Positions 43,210 through 52,750 of a stretch of DNA of 64,000 nucleotides are shown here, in pieces. Location: the NCBI RefSeq assembly GCF_021654455.1, contig NZ_AP024276.1, positions 62,001-126,000 of the forward strand. The letters run 5' to 3'. The notes below the pieces were generated by a model. The model made no database searches and had not been told where the DNA came from. It saw nothing but the letters and a program-made list of their open reading frames with translations. Position numbers and translations under genes: made by a program. The DNA comes from Streptococcus parasuis. GTDB taxonomy: Bacteria; Bacillota; Bacilli; Lactobacillales; Streptococcaceae. Every line of letters begins with the position of its first letter. The stretch's first letter is position 1.

Positions 43210-44041
43210 AGTATTGCTCATTTTGATGGTTATTGCTAGTTCTTGTGGCTTGCTCGGCTCGATATTGGTTGTAAAAAATCAATCGATGCTGGCAGATGCT
43301 CTCTCACATTCTGTCTTGCTTGGGATTGTTCTGGGATTTTTTATTAGTCATAGTTTGGATTCGCCATTGCTAATAATTGGTGCCAGTCTGTTTGGGTTAT
43401 TATCGGTTCTTGCCATTGACCGTCTGCATAGTCGAAAGATAGCGCATGATGCCGCAACAGGTCTGGTTTTTTCTTTCTTTTTTGCGGTGGCGGTTTTGCT
43501 TATTTCTCTTTTTGCTCGCAATGTTCATTTGGATGTGGATATGGTTTTGCAGGGGGAAGTACTTTTTGCTCCGCTCCATCGTATGGATGTTCTAGCCTCG
43601 TCACTCCCTGTTAGTCTGGTCAAGTCAAGTTTGGCTTGGTTGGTTATTGTTCTATTTTTGGCTTGGGCTTACCATCGTTTGCAAGTGTATCTATTTGACA
43701 GCAACCATGCTCGTTTGTCTGGCTTACGAACAAGGATGTTAGAAATGGTCATTTTGATTCTAGTTTCCTTAACTACTGTTCTGGCCTTTGAAGCGATTGG
43801 CTCGATGACTGTTATTGTTTTCTTGGTGGCACCAAGTATGGCTGCCCTACGTTGGGTCAAATCCTTTTGGCAATTGCTTCTTTTAGGGCAAGGTATCGCT
43901 ATTCTAACGGTTGTGCTTGGTTTTTTAGTGGCCAATCAACTGGATTTAACCATGTCAGGAACCTGTGCCGTTGTCAGCCTTCTTGTGGTTTGCTCGAGTA
44001 TTATTCTGAAAAATACTTGGTCACGGTCATCTGATAAGTGA
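43202..44041 (+). CDS. troD: Metal ABC importer permease (TroD-like)
   Basis: A 279-aa ABC-3 permease with NQSMLADALSHSVLLGIVLG and a C-terminal AFEAIGSMTVIVFLVAPSMAA. The likely start is GTG at 43202, 7 bp after AAAGGAG; an ATG at 43196 is too close to it. Two different permeases with one ATPase are typical of TroABCD-type manganese importers. Last gene of the operon. Confidence 0.85.
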   Translation: MFEVLLILMVIASSCGLLGSILVVKNQSMLADALSHSVLLGIVLGFFISHSLDSPLLIIGASLFGLLSVLAIDRLHSRKIAHDAATGLVFSFFFAVAVLLISLFARNVHLDVDMVLQGEVLFAPLHRMDVLASSLPVSLVKSSLAWLVIVLFLAWAYHRLQVYLFDSNHARLSGLRTRMLEMVILILVSLTTVLAFEAIGSMTVIVFLVAPSMAALRWVKSFWQLLLLGQGIAILTVVLGFLVANQLDLTMSGTCAVVSLLVVCSSIILKNTWSRSSDK

Positions 44042-44096
44042 AATTGTCAGAATTTTTTGTTATTATAGTCATTAAGAAAGACAAAGGAGAAAATCA

Positions 44097-45989
44097 ATGA
44101 CACGTTTACAAGATGATTTTTACGAATACGTCAATGGTGAATGGGCAAAAACAGCCGTGATTCCAGACGATAAGCCAAGAACAGGTGGCTTTTCTGATTT
44201 GGCGGACGAGATTGAAAAGCTCATGATTGATACGACAAATGCTTGGTTGACAGGGGAGAATGTCCCAGAAGATAGCGTTTTGCAAAACTTCGTGGCTTTC
44301 CACAAACAAGCAGCCGACTATGAAACCCGTGACCGTTTGGGAGCGGAGCCTGCTCAGGCCTTGATTGCGGAGTACAAGGCTCTTAACTCTTTCGAAGAAT
44401 TTACCAGCAAGTTGGCAGAGTTTGAGTTGGCCGGCAAGCCAAACCTCATGCCTTTTTATGTGGCACCTGACTTTATGGATGCGACAATAAATGTTCTTTG
44501 GGCAGATTCATTAGGTATTATCTTACCAGATACGACCTACTATGAAGAAGGTCATGAAAAAGGAGCAGAATTGCTAAAAACGTGGAGAGAGAGTCAAGAG
44601 GCCCTCTTACCTAAGTTTGGTTTTTCAGATGAAGAGATCAAGGACCTTCTGGACAAACGTTTGGAACTGGATGCCAAGGTTGCCAAGTATGTCTTGTCAA
44701 ATGAAGAAGGTTCTGAGTACGCCAAACTTTACCACCCGTACGAGTGGGCAGATTTTACTGCCTTAGTACCAGAGTTGCCTTTGGATGATTTCTTCACAGC
44801 GATTTTGGGGCAAACACCAGACAAGATTATCGTTCCAGAGGAACGTTTCTGGCAAGCAGCTAAGGACATTTACAGTGCGGATAATTGGGAGCTTTTGAAG
44901 GCGACCTTGATTTTGAAAGCGGCAGGAGCTTATACAGCCTTTCTGTCGGATGAAATTCGTATTCTAGCAGGAGCCTATAGCCGTGCCCTTTCTGGTACAC
45001 CGCAGGCTCAAAACCAAGAAAAAGCAGCCTACAATCTGGCACAAGGCTACTTTGACCAAGCCCTCGGTCTTTGGTACGCTGGAGAAAAATTCTCGCCAGA
45101 AGCCAAGGCCGATGTGGAAGCAAAAGTTGCCAAGATGATTGAGGTCTACAAGTCTCGTTTGGAAACTGCAGACTGGTTGGCTCAGGAAACGCGTGACAAA
45201 GCTATTGTCAAACTCAATGTTATCAAGCCTTACATTGGTTACCCAGATGCCTTGCCAGAGCGTTATTATAAGAAGATTATTGACCCAAGCAAGTCCTTGG
45301 TGGAAAATGCTATCGAACTAAACAAGATTGACATTGCCCATAGTTGGAGCAAGTGGAACAAGCCTGTGGATATTAAGGAATGGGGCATGCCAGCTCACAT
45401 GGTCAATGCCTACTATAACCCACAGAAAAACTTGATTGTCTTTCCAGCAGCCATTTTGCAGGCGCCTTTCTACTCTCTGGAGCAGTCTTCATCAGCTAAC
45501 TACGGCGGTATTGGTGCTGTCATTGCCCACGAGATTTCCCATGCCTTTGACTCAAACGGGGCCTCCTTTGATGAGTATGGTAGTCTCAATAACTGGTGGA
45601 CAGAAGAAGACTATGCAGCTTTTGAAGCTCGTACCCAGCAGGTCATTGACCAGTTTGAAGGTCAGGATTCTTATGGTGCCAAAATCAATGGTAAGTTGAC
45701 TGTGTCAGAAAATATTGCCGACCTTGGTGGGATTGCAGCAGCCTTGGAAGCAGCCAAGTCAGAAGAAGACTTCTCCGCTGAGGAATTCTTCACCAACTTT
45801 GCTCGTATCTGGCGAATGAAGGCCCGTCCTGAGTTCATGCAGATGTTGGCAAGTGTGGATGTCCATGCACCAGGTCACCTGCGTACCAACATCCAGTTGC
45901 CAAACTTCGATGAATTCCATGAAACCTTTGGCGTTCAAGAAGGCGACGGCATGTGGCGTGCTAAAGAAGACCGTGTGATTATTTGGTAA
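44097..45989 (+). CDS. pepO: M13-family metalloendopeptidase PepO
   Basis: A 630-aa neprilysin-like zinc endopeptidase. The zinc site HEISH is at residues 478-482, with the third ligand in ENIADLGG, the substrate-anchoring NAYYNPQKN and the C-terminal VDVHAPGHLRTN and W stop. No signal peptide, as in other streptococcal PepO, which is intracellular or non-classically exported. AAAGGAG precedes the ATG. Monocistronic. Confidence 0.94.
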   Translation: MTRLQDDFYEYVNGEWAKTAVIPDDKPRTGGFSDLADEIEKLMIDTTNAWLTGENVPEDSVLQNFVAFHKQAADYETRDRLGAEPAQALIAEYKALNSFEEFTSKLAEFELAGKPNLMPFYVAPDFMDATINVLWADSLGIILPDTTYYEEGHEKGAELLKTWRESQEALLPKFGFSDEEIKDLLDKRLELDAKVAKYVLSNEEGSEYAKLYHPYEWADFTALVPELPLDDFFTAILGQTPDKIIVPEERFWQAAKDIYSADNWELLKATLILKAAGAYTAFLSDEIRILAGAYSRALSGTPQAQNQEKAAYNLAQGYFDQALGLWYAGEKFSPEAKADVEAKVAKMIEVYKSRLETADWLAQETRDKAIVKLNVIKPYIGYPDALPERYYKKIIDPSKSLVENAIELNKIDIAHSWSKWNKPVDIKEWGMPAHMVNAYYNPQKNLIVFPAAILQAPFYSLEQSSSANYGGIGAVIAHEISHAFDSNGASFDEYGSLNNWWTEEDYAAFEARTQQVIDQFEGQDSYGAKINGKLTVSENIADLGGIAAALEAAKSEEDFSAEEFFTNFARIWRMKARPEFMQMLASVDVHAPGHLRTNIQLPNFDEFHETFGVQEGDGMWRAKEDRVIIW

Positions 45990-46146
45990 CATTGTAACAC
46001 TCAACATCGAACCTTGGTAATTCGATTTGCTAAGTAAAAGGGTCTAGTGGTTCTTTTCAGCTAATTCCCTTGAAATAGAAAAAGAACAGATCCCAAGCTG
46101 TTCCTGCATTACCCGATCGGATGTTCAGTTTCATTGAATATCATAT

Positions 46147-46184
46147 AGCAAAAATCTCGTTTCGACGGGATTTTTTGCTACAAT
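46147..46184 (+). terminator. Terminator of pepO fused to the promoter of the patatin gene
   Basis: AGCAAAAATCTCG with CGGGATTTTTTGCT forms a 13-bp stem. The same T-run leads into TGCTACAAT, an extended -10 (hexamer 46179-46184). Confidence 0.6.
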
Positions 46185-46211
46185 AGAAGGTAATTTTAGG
46201 AGGTGCTACAG

Positions 46212-47054
46212 ATGAAAGTTGGTCTAGTTTTAGAAGGTGGGGGTATGCGAGGCCTTTATACTGCGGGTGTTCTAGATGCTTTTTTAGATGCTGATATTCA
46301 TGTTGATGGGGTGGTTTCAGTTTCCGCAGGAGCACTTTTTGGCGTTAATTTCCTTTCCAAACAAAGAGGCAGAGCGATTCGCTATAATAAGCGTTTTATT
46401 AAAGATAAGCATTATATGGGATTGAGATCCTGGTTGACAACAGGAAATATGGTCAACAAAGACTTTACATATTACAAGGTACCAATGGAGTTAGATAGGT
46501 TTGATCAAGATTCTTTTGCGCAGTCAGGAGTTCCGTTCTATGTGACGGTGACCAATATTGAAACCGGTCAGCCAGAATATTACAAAATTGATCATGTCTT
46601 TGAGCAAATGGAATTGTTGCGCGCCAGTTCAGCATTGCCTCTCGTTTCAAAAATTGTCGAAGTTGATGGTAAAAAATACTTAGATGGTGGATTATCAGAT
46701 TCTATTCCTGTTGAATTTGCCAAAAGTCTTGGCTTTGACAAACTCATTGTTATCTTGACGCAGCCAATTACTTATCGTAAAAAGGCTTCAAGCGGACGGA
46801 TTTACCGTATGTTTTATGGAAAGTATCCTAAATTTGTATCTGTCGCATCAAAACGGTATCAACATTATAATCAAACTGTCGAAAAAATCATCCAGCTAGA
46901 AAATGAAGGCCAGATTTATGTTATCCGTCCTCATCAAGCTTTACAAATTGGCCGTTTAGAGAAGAATCCAGAAAAATTTGAAGAAATTTACCAGGCTGGA
47001 TTACAAGATGGGATGGGAGCGATTGAGGATGTAAAGGAATACTTGGAGAAATGA
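46212..47054 (+). CDS. Patatin-like phospholipase family protein (YjjU type)
   Basis: A 280-aa serine hydrolase with the oxyanion loop EGGGMRGLYTAGVLDAF, nucleophile elbow VSVSAGAL and the dyad aspartate in DGGLSDSIPV. The elbow has S-V-S-A-G rather than G-x-S-x-G, a variant to note. AGGAGGTG precedes the ATG at 46212. Natural substrate unknown; family members deacylate phospholipids. Confidence 0.86.
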   Translation: MKVGLVLEGGGMRGLYTAGVLDAFLDADIHVDGVVSVSAGALFGVNFLSKQRGRAIRYNKRFIKDKHYMGLRSWLTTGNMVNKDFTYYKVPMELDRFDQDSFAQSGVPFYVTVTNIETGQPEYYKIDHVFEQMELLRASSALPLVSKIVEVDGKKYLDGGLSDSIPVEFAKSLGFDKLIVILTQPITYRKKASSGRIYRMFYGKYPKFVSVASKRYQHYNQTVEKIIQLENEGQIYVIRPHQALQIGRLEKNPEKFEEIYQAGLQDGMGAIEDVKEYLEK

Positions 47055-47154
47055 TGATCGATTGATGTAAAAAAAACAACATTATTTTTGTTTTTTTCCT
47101 CTGGATACCCAGTAGTTTGCGTTTATTTCTACCTTTTTTCTTTCCTTATTTCGT

Positions 47155-47162
47155 GATATAAT
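47155..47162 (+). promoter_or_regulatory. Extended -10 promoter of leuS
   Basis: TGATATAAT, hexamer 47157-47162, 33 bp before the leuS start. No T-box leader is present. Confidence 0.6.
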
Positions 47163-47195
47163 AGTAAAGATAATTTATTGACATGGAGAAATGAT

Positions 47196-49697
47196 ATGAG
47201 CTTCTACAATCACAAGGAAATCGAGCCCAAATGGCAGGAATTTTGGGCAAAAAATCACACATTTAAAACGGGAACAGATGCAGATAAGCCAAACTTTTAT
47301 GCCCTAGACATGTTCCCTTATCCGTCTGGTGCAGGCTTGCACGTTGGTCACCCTGAGGGCTATACGGCGACGGACATTCTCAGCCGTTACAAGCGTGCCC
47401 AAGGCTACAACGTCCTTCACCCAATGGGGTGGGATGCCTTTGGTCTTCCAGCGGAGCAATACGCTATGGATACGGGAAATGACCCAGCTGACTTTACAGC
47501 AGAAAACATTGCCAACTTCAAGCGTCAGATTAACGCCCTTGGCTTTTCTTACGACTGGGACCGTGAGGTTAATACAACAGATCCTAACTACTACAAGTGG
47601 ACTCAGTGGATTTTCACTAAGTTGTATGAAAAAGGCCTGGCCTACGAGGCAGAAGTGCCTGTAAACTGGGTAGAAGAATTGGGAACAGCTATCGCCAACG
47701 AAGAGGTCCTTCCTGACGGAACATCTGAGCGTGGTGGCTATCCAGTTGTCCGCAAGCCAATGCGTCAATGGATGTTGAAAATCACTGCCTATGCAGAACG
47801 TCTGCTCAATGACTTGGAAGATGTTGATTGGCCAGAGTCGATCAAGGATATGCAACGCAACTGGATTGGCAAGTCAACTGGTGCCAATGTGACCTTCAAG
47901 ATCAAGGACACAGACAAGGACTTCACCGTTTTCACAACTCGTCCAGATACCCTCTTTGGTGCGACTTATGCTGTTCTTGCCCCTGAGCATGACTTGGTTG
48001 ATACCATTACATCGCCTGAGCAGGCAGAAGCTGTGGCAGAGTATAAACGCCAAGCTTCTCTTAAATCAGACCTTGCTCGTACAGACCTTGCTAAAGACAA
48101 GACAGGTGTTTGGACAGGTGCCTATGCTATTAACCCAGTCAATGGTCGTGAAATTCCGATCTGGATTTCAGACTACGTGCTTGTGAGCTACGGAACAGGT
48201 GCTATTATGGCTGTTCCTGCCCACGATGAGCGTGACTGGGAATTTGCCAAACAGTTTGGTTTGGACATCATTCCGGTTTTGGAAGGTGGTAATGTAGAAG
48301 AAGCACCTTACACAGAAGATGGTCTTCACATTAATTCAGACTTCCTAGATGGTCTGAATAAGGAAGAGGCCATTGCTAAAATGGTTGCTTGGTTGGAAGA
48401 AAATGGTGTCGGTCAGGAGAAAATTTCCTACCGCCTCCGTGACTGGCTCTTCAGCCGTCAGCGTTATTGGGGTGAGCCAATTCCAATCATCCACTGGGAA
48501 GACGGCACTTCCACAGCAGTACCTGAAAATGAGTTACCTCTGGTATTGCCAAAAACCTCAGACATCAAGCCTTCAGGTACAGGTGAATCACCACTTGCTA
48601 ACTTGACAGACTGGTTAGAGGTGACACGTGAAGACGGCGTCAAAGGTCGCCGTGAAACCAACACTATGCCACAATGGGCGGGTTCTAGCTGGTACTACCT
48701 CCGCTATATCGACCCACACAACGATGAGAAATTGGCAGACGAGGAGCTTCTCAAAGCTTGGTTGCCAGTGGACATCTACATCGGTGGTGCCGAGCATGCA
48801 GTCCTTCACCTGCTTTATGCTCGCTTCTGGCACAAGTTCCTCTATGACCTTGGCGTTGTACCGACCAAAGAGCCATTCCAAAAACTCTTTAACCAAGGGA
48901 TGATTTTGGGAACTAGCTACCGCGACAGCCGTGGGGCCCTTGTAGCGACAGATAAGGTGGAAAAACGTGAGGGTTCCTTCTTCAACATCGAAACTGGTGA
49001 AGAGTTGGAGCAGGCACCTGCTAAGATGTCTAAGTCTCTTAAAAACGTGGTCAATCCAGATGATGTGGTCGAGCAATTCGGTGCGGACACCCTTCGCGTT
49101 TATGAAATGTTCATGGGCCCACTTGATGCGTCAATCGCTTGGTCAGAAGAAGGTCTTGAAGGTAGCCGTAAGTTCCTTGACCGTGTTTATCGCCTCTTGA
49201 CAACCAAGGAGCTTGTGGCGGAAAATAGCGGAGCGCTTGATAAAGTTTACAATGAAACTGTGAAGACGGTGACAGAGCATATTGAAGACCTGAAATTCAA
49301 CACGGCTATCGCTCAGCTCATGATTTTTGTCAATGCGGCCAACAAAGAAGACAAGCTCTATGTCGAATACGCCAAAGGCTTTGTCCAATTGATCGCCCCA
49401 TTTGCACCACACTTGGCAGAAGAGTTATGGCAAGGTTTGACTAAGTCAGCTGAGTCTATCTCATATGTCGCTTGGCCAACATATGACGAAAGTAAGCTGG
49501 TAGAAAGCGAAGTGGAAATCGTTGTCCAAATCAAGGGTAAAGTAAAAGCTCGCTTGACTGTAGCCAAAGACTTAGCACAAGCTGAACTTGAAAAAGTTGC
49601 CCTTGCAGACGAAAAAGTCCAAGCTGAAATCGCTGGGCAAACAGTGGTGAAGGTGATTACGGTTGTAAACAAATTGGTTAATATCGTTATCAAGTAA
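47196..49697 (+). CDS. leuS: Leucyl-tRNA synthetase
   Basis: An 833-aa class I synthetase with the HIGH-type motif ([16 protein letters not shown], residues about 43-58), the CP1 editing domain ([22 protein letters not shown] and [19 protein letters not shown]), the KMSKS motif (AKMSKSLKN) and the anticodon-binding and C-terminal domains. I chose the third of three nearby ATGs (47196, [14 protein letters not shown]), the family N terminus, with GGAGAA upstream. Confidence 0.96.
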   Translation: MSFYNHKEIEPKWQEFWAKNHTFKTGTDADKPNFYALDMFPYPSGAGLHVGHPEGYTATDILSRYKRAQGYNVLHPMGWDAFGLPAEQYAMDTGNDPADFTAENIANFKRQINALGFSYDWDREVNTTDPNYYKWTQWIFTKLYEKGLAYEAEVPVNWVEELGTAIANEEVLPDGTSERGGYPVVRKPMRQWMLKITAYAERLLNDLEDVDWPESIKDMQRNWIGKSTGANVTFKIKDTDKDFTVFTTRPDTLFGATYAVLAPEHDLVDTITSPEQAEAVAEYKRQASLKSDLARTDLAKDKTGVWTGAYAINPVNGREIPIWISDYVLVSYGTGAIMAVPAHDERDWEFAKQFGLDIIPVLEGGNVEEAPYTEDGLHINSDFLDGLNKEEAIAKMVAWLEENGVGQEKISYRLRDWLFSRQRYWGEPIPIIHWEDGTSTAVPENELPLVLPKTSDIKPSGTGESPLANLTDWLEVTREDGVKGRRETNTMPQWAGSSWYYLRYIDPHNDEKLADEELLKAWLPVDIYIGGAEHAVLHLLYARFWHKFLYDLGVVPTKEPFQKLFNQGMILGTSYRDSRGALVATDKVEKREGSFFNIETGEELEQAPAKMSKSLKNVVNPDDVVEQFGADTLRVYEMFMGPLDASIAWSEEGLEGSRKFLDRVYRLLTTKELVAENSGALDKVYNETVKTVTEHIEDLKFNTAIAQLMIFVNAANKEDKLYVEYAKGFVQLIAPFAPHLAEELWQGLTKSAESISYVAWPTYDESKLVESEVEIVVQIKGKVKARLTVAKDLAQAELEKVALADEKVQAEIAGQTVVKVITVVNKLVNIVIK

Positions 49698-49725
49698 CGA
49701 TTGCCTCGTTTGTTTGTTTATCTCC

Positions 49726-49758
49726 AACCTCCAACAGTCTATCCGCAGACTGTTGGAG
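49726..49758 (+). terminator. Hairpin after leuS
   Basis: CTCCAACAGTCT with AGACTGTTGGAG, a 12-bp perfect stem. The T-run is absent, so termination may rest on the stem alone. TATCTCCAACC just before it is also found in repeats A and B. Confidence 0.5.
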
Positions 49759-49793
49759 CCAACTAAACTTGTTAATATCGTAGTAAAATAAAT

Positions 49794-51209
49794 GGCTCTT
49801 TGTCAACTGTAGTGGGTAGATGAAAAGCTAACACCTAGAGAGGACGAACTTCGTTCTCTCTTTCTTTATGTTCAAAGCAATCAAAATCCGTTTTTTAAAA
49901 TTTTCAAAGTTCCTGAAACCAAAGGCATTTCTTTTAATGACTTTGATGAGATTATTGGTAGCTTCCAGTTTGGCGTTGGAATAAGGCAATTCCATGGCGT
50001 TTAAAACCTTGTCTTTATCCTTTAGAAATGTCTTAAATACCGTCTGAAAAATAAGATTAACAGTGGCTACTTCCTGTTCGATGAGGTCAAAGAAATGGTC
50101 TGAGTTCTTCTCTTGGAAATGGAATAAGAGCAATTGATAGAGTTCATAGTGCTGTCGTAGTTCCTTGGAGAAAGACAGGAGTTTTTCTAGGATTTCCTTG
50201 TTAGTCAAATGCATTCGAAACATAGGGCGATAAAATCGTTTATCGCTGAGTTTACGGCTATCTTGTTGTATCAATTTCCAGTAGCGTTTCAAGACTCGGT
50301 ATTCCTGCGATGTTCTGTCGAATTGATTCATAATTTGAATACGGACACGGTTCATAGCCCGGCTAAGGTGTTGAACAATATGAAAGCGGTCTAGTACGAT
50401 TTTTGCATTCGGAAAAAGCTGTTTAGCAAGTTGATAATAGGGACTAAACATATCCATGGTAATCACTTTGACCTGATTTCTAACCTTTCTAGGATAGCGT
50501 AGAAAGTGGTTTCGGATGGTTGCTTGAGTTCTTCCGTCGAGAATGGCGATGACATTTAGGGAGTTGAAATCTTGAGCGATGAAGCTCATTTTCCCCTTCT
50601 TGAAGGCATACTCGTCCCAACTCATCACCTCAGGTAGGGTATTCCAATCCGTTTCAAACTTGAACTCATTGAGCTTTCTCATAACTGATGATGTTGAGAT
50701 AGCTAGCCTGTGTGCGATATGTGTCATTGCTTGATTTTCGATGAGTAATTGGGCAATTTTCTGGTTAACAGCGACAGATATTTGATGGTTTTTCTTAACA
50801 AGAGGAGTTTCAGCGACCGCCATTTTCCCACATTCTTTACACTTGAAACGACGCTTTTTAAGGCGGATAAGGAGTGGATAACCAGCGGTTTCTAGGTAGG
50901 GAATTTTTGATGCTTTCTGGTAGTCGTACTTAGCCATTTGTCCCTTGCATTTTGGGCATTTAGGAGCCATGTAATCCAAGTAACCGTGGAGTTCTAAGTG
51001 AGTTCCCATATCATATTCATCAGTGATAGTGATATTTTTGTCTTTAATTCTGAGAAAATTTGTGATAAGATTTAGTTGTTCCATATGAGTCTTTCTAAAA
51101 TGATAGTTTGAGCACTTTTCATTATAGGTCATATGGGACTTTTTTTCTATACTCAAAAAGGCTCCATAATCTCCACGGTGGTTTTACCCACTACAGAAAT
51201 TATAGAGCC
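49794..51209 (-). mobile_element. ISL3-family insertion sequence, complete (1416 bp)
   Basis: The ends are GGCTCTTTGTCAACTGTAG... and, inverted, GGCTCTATAATTTCTGTAG..., about 25-bp imperfect inverted repeats, both going on to TGGGTA. An 8-bp direct repeat AAATAAAT flanks the element (49786-49793 and 51210-51217), the target size of ISL3 elements. One intact transposase gene fills it. The clean duplication points to a fairly recent insertion between leuS and the PTS cassette. Confidence 0.92.
49828..51084 (-). CDS. ISL3-family transposase (IS1167-like)
   Basis: A 418-aa DDE transposase. The N-terminal zinc-binding part has CPKCKGQM and CKECGKM, followed by a helix-turn-helix (MTHIAHRLAISTSSVMRKL) and the catalytic core (MSWDEYAFKKG, ITMDMFSPY, VLDRFHIVQHLSRAMNRVR and a C-terminal SNAKLEATNNLIKVIKRNAFGFRNF that contains the glutamate). 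The start at MEQLNLITNF is the usual one for this family; the frame extends 24 codons upstream. It looks intact. Confidence 0.92.
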   Translation of the reverse strand: MEQLNLITNFLRIKDKNITITDEYDMGTHLELHGYLDYMAPKCPKCKGQMAKYDYQKASKIPYLETAGYPLLIRLKKRRFKCKECGKMAVAETPLVKKNHQISVAVNQKIAQLLIENQAMTHIAHRLAISTSSVMRKLNEFKFETDWNTLPEVMSWDEYAFKKGKMSFIAQDFNSLNVIAILDGRTQATIRNHFLRYPRKVRNQVKVITMDMFSPYYQLAKQLFPNAKIVLDRFHIVQHLSRAMNRVRIQIMNQFDRTSQEYRVLKRYWKLIQQDSRKLSDKRFYRPMFRMHLTNKEILEKLLSFSKELRQHYELYQLLLFHFQEKNSDHFFDLIEQEVATVNLIFQTVFKTFLKDKDKVLNAMELPYSNAKLEATNNLIKVIKRNAFGFRNFENFKKRILIALNIKKERTKFVLSRC

Positions 51210-51232
51210 AAATAAATGTAAATAACAAGAAC

Positions 51233-51262
51233 CGACTTCCGTATTGGAGGTCGTTTTTGTAT
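51233..51262 (+). terminator. Terminator copy 1, left edge of the PTS cassette
   Basis: CGACTTCCGTATTGGAGGTC then GTTTTTGTAT. The same 30 nt recur with one change at 60032-60061. The short stem GACTTCC/GGAGGTC with T-run is a plausible terminator. Confidence 0.65.
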
Positions 51263-51319
51263 TTTATAGAATGATCCTGTTGTCTTAATTTCCGTTGTGA
51301 TACGGAAAAAGAGGGTCTG

Positions 51320-51356
51320 TGTATCCGTTTACAATCGATGTGCACTGAAATATAAT
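51320..51356 (+). promoter_or_regulatory. Promoter of the PTS operon with a cre-like site
   Basis: TGTATCCGTTTACA (51320-51333) fits the CcpA consensus with one mismatch. TTACAA (51329-51334) and TATAAT (51351-51356), 16 bp apart, form the promoter, so CcpA would block it directly. This suggests carbon catabolite repression. Confidence 0.6.
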
Positions 51357-51391
51357 AAGAATATAAAAGAAGATGAGGGAGGGAAAGTGTA

Positions 51392-52750
51392 TTGAAAACT
51401 CTTAAATTAGTGACAATTGGTGGCGGTTCAAGTTACACACCCGAATTGGTTGAAGGTATGATTCTTCGTGCACATCAATTACCCATTCGAGAATGGTGGT
51501 TTGTTGATGTTGAACAAGGCGCAAAAAAACAGGAGATCGTAGTTGAGTTAGCACGGCGAATGGTCGAAAGAGCAGGCCTGGACTGGAAGATAGAGTCGAC
51601 CTTAGACAGAAGAGAAGCATTGATAGAGGCTGATTTTGTAACGTCTCAGTTCCGAGTTGGCCAACTACCTGCAAGATACTTAGATGAGACCATTCCCTTG
51701 AGTTATAGGATGCTGGGGCAAGAGACCAATGGGGCTGGAGGAATCTTTAAAGCTTTTAGGACCATTGAAGCATATAAAGGGATTATCAAGGATATGAAGG
51801 ACTTGTGTCCGAATGCTTGGTTGATTAATTTTACGAATCCTGCTGGTATCGTAACGGAAGCCATTGCTAATGAACTCCACTGGAAGAAAGTTATTGGTCT
51901 GTGTAATATCCCTATTGGTCAAAAGAAACTTGCTGCTCGGATTTTAGGCCAATCAGAAGGAGACCTAAGTACGCGCCATATTGGGTTAAATCATTTTCAC
52001 TTTCATGAAGTTTGGGATAAGTATGGGGAAAATCGTACGCAAGTAGTCTTAGAAACATTGTATGGGGATTTGAGAGAGGAGACGCCAGAAGCAGTCAAAA
52101 ATATTACCAATATAGAGTTTCCTATTCAATTGCTTCGGACGATTGGAATGTTGCCATGTGATTACCATCGTTATTATTTTTTGGAACAAGAAATGTTAGA
52201 GGATGCTTTGGAACAGTATCGTCAGGGTAATGTACGAGCCAAGGTTGTTCAAGAAGTAGAGACAGAATTGTTTGAGCTTTACAAAGACCCACAATTGAAA
52301 GACAAACCAAAACAACTGGAACTACGTGGGGGTGCCTACTATAGTGATGTTGCCTGTCAAATCATTTGTGCTATCCATAATGATAGTAGAGAAGAATTGA
52401 CCGTATCTACTGTAAATAGAGGAGTTATTCCCTATCTACCTGAAAATTGTGTGGTAGAAGTCACCTCGATTATCTCTGCGCAAGGAGCAACACCACTAGC
52501 TTGTCCACCAACTCCGCCGATTGTAACCGGCTATTTACAACTGATGAAGCAAATGGAGCTTGTCACTGTTCAGGCAGCAATGACAGGTGATTATTCACTG
52601 GCTTTACAAGCTTTTACACTCAACCCGCTTATTTCAAACGGACCACAAGCTGAAGCGCTATTACAAGATATGTTACTTGCACATGAGAATTATTTGCCAC
52701 AATTCGCACCAGTTATACAGCACATAAAAGAGAGAAGGAACAATCAATGA
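51392..52750 (+). CDS. GH4-family 6-phospho-glycosidase
   Basis: A 452-aa NAD- and metal-dependent glycosidase. The N-terminal Rossmann fold (KLVTIGGGSSYTPELVEG), the family signature NFTNPAGIVTEA, the metal-binding Cys/His (GLCNIPIG, GLNHFHFHE) and the RGGAYYSD motif are visible. It would split a phosphorylated disaccharide delivered by the PTS. The start is TTG at 51392, behind GAGGGAGGG; no ATG is available. Its end overlaps the GH1 gene by ATGA. Confidence 0.88.
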   Translation: MKTLKLVTIGGGSSYTPELVEGMILRAHQLPIREWWFVDVEQGAKKQEIVVELARRMVERAGLDWKIESTLDRREALIEADFVTSQFRVGQLPARYLDETIPLSYRMLGQETNGAGGIFKAFRTIEAYKGIIKDMKDLCPNAWLINFTNPAGIVTEAIANELHWKKVIGLCNIPIGQKKLAARILGQSEGDLSTRHIGLNHFHFHEVWDKYGENRTQVVLETLYGDLREETPEAVKNITNIEFPIQLLRTIGMLPCDYHRYYFLEQEMLEDALEQYRQGNVRAKVVQEVETELFELYKDPQLKDKPKQLELRGGAYYSDVACQIICAIHNDSREELTVSTVNRGVIPYLPENCVVEVTSIISAQGATPLACPPTPPIVTGYLQLMKQMELVTVQAAMTGDYSLALQAFTLNPLISNGPQAEALLQDMLLAHENYLPQFAPVIQHIKERRNNQ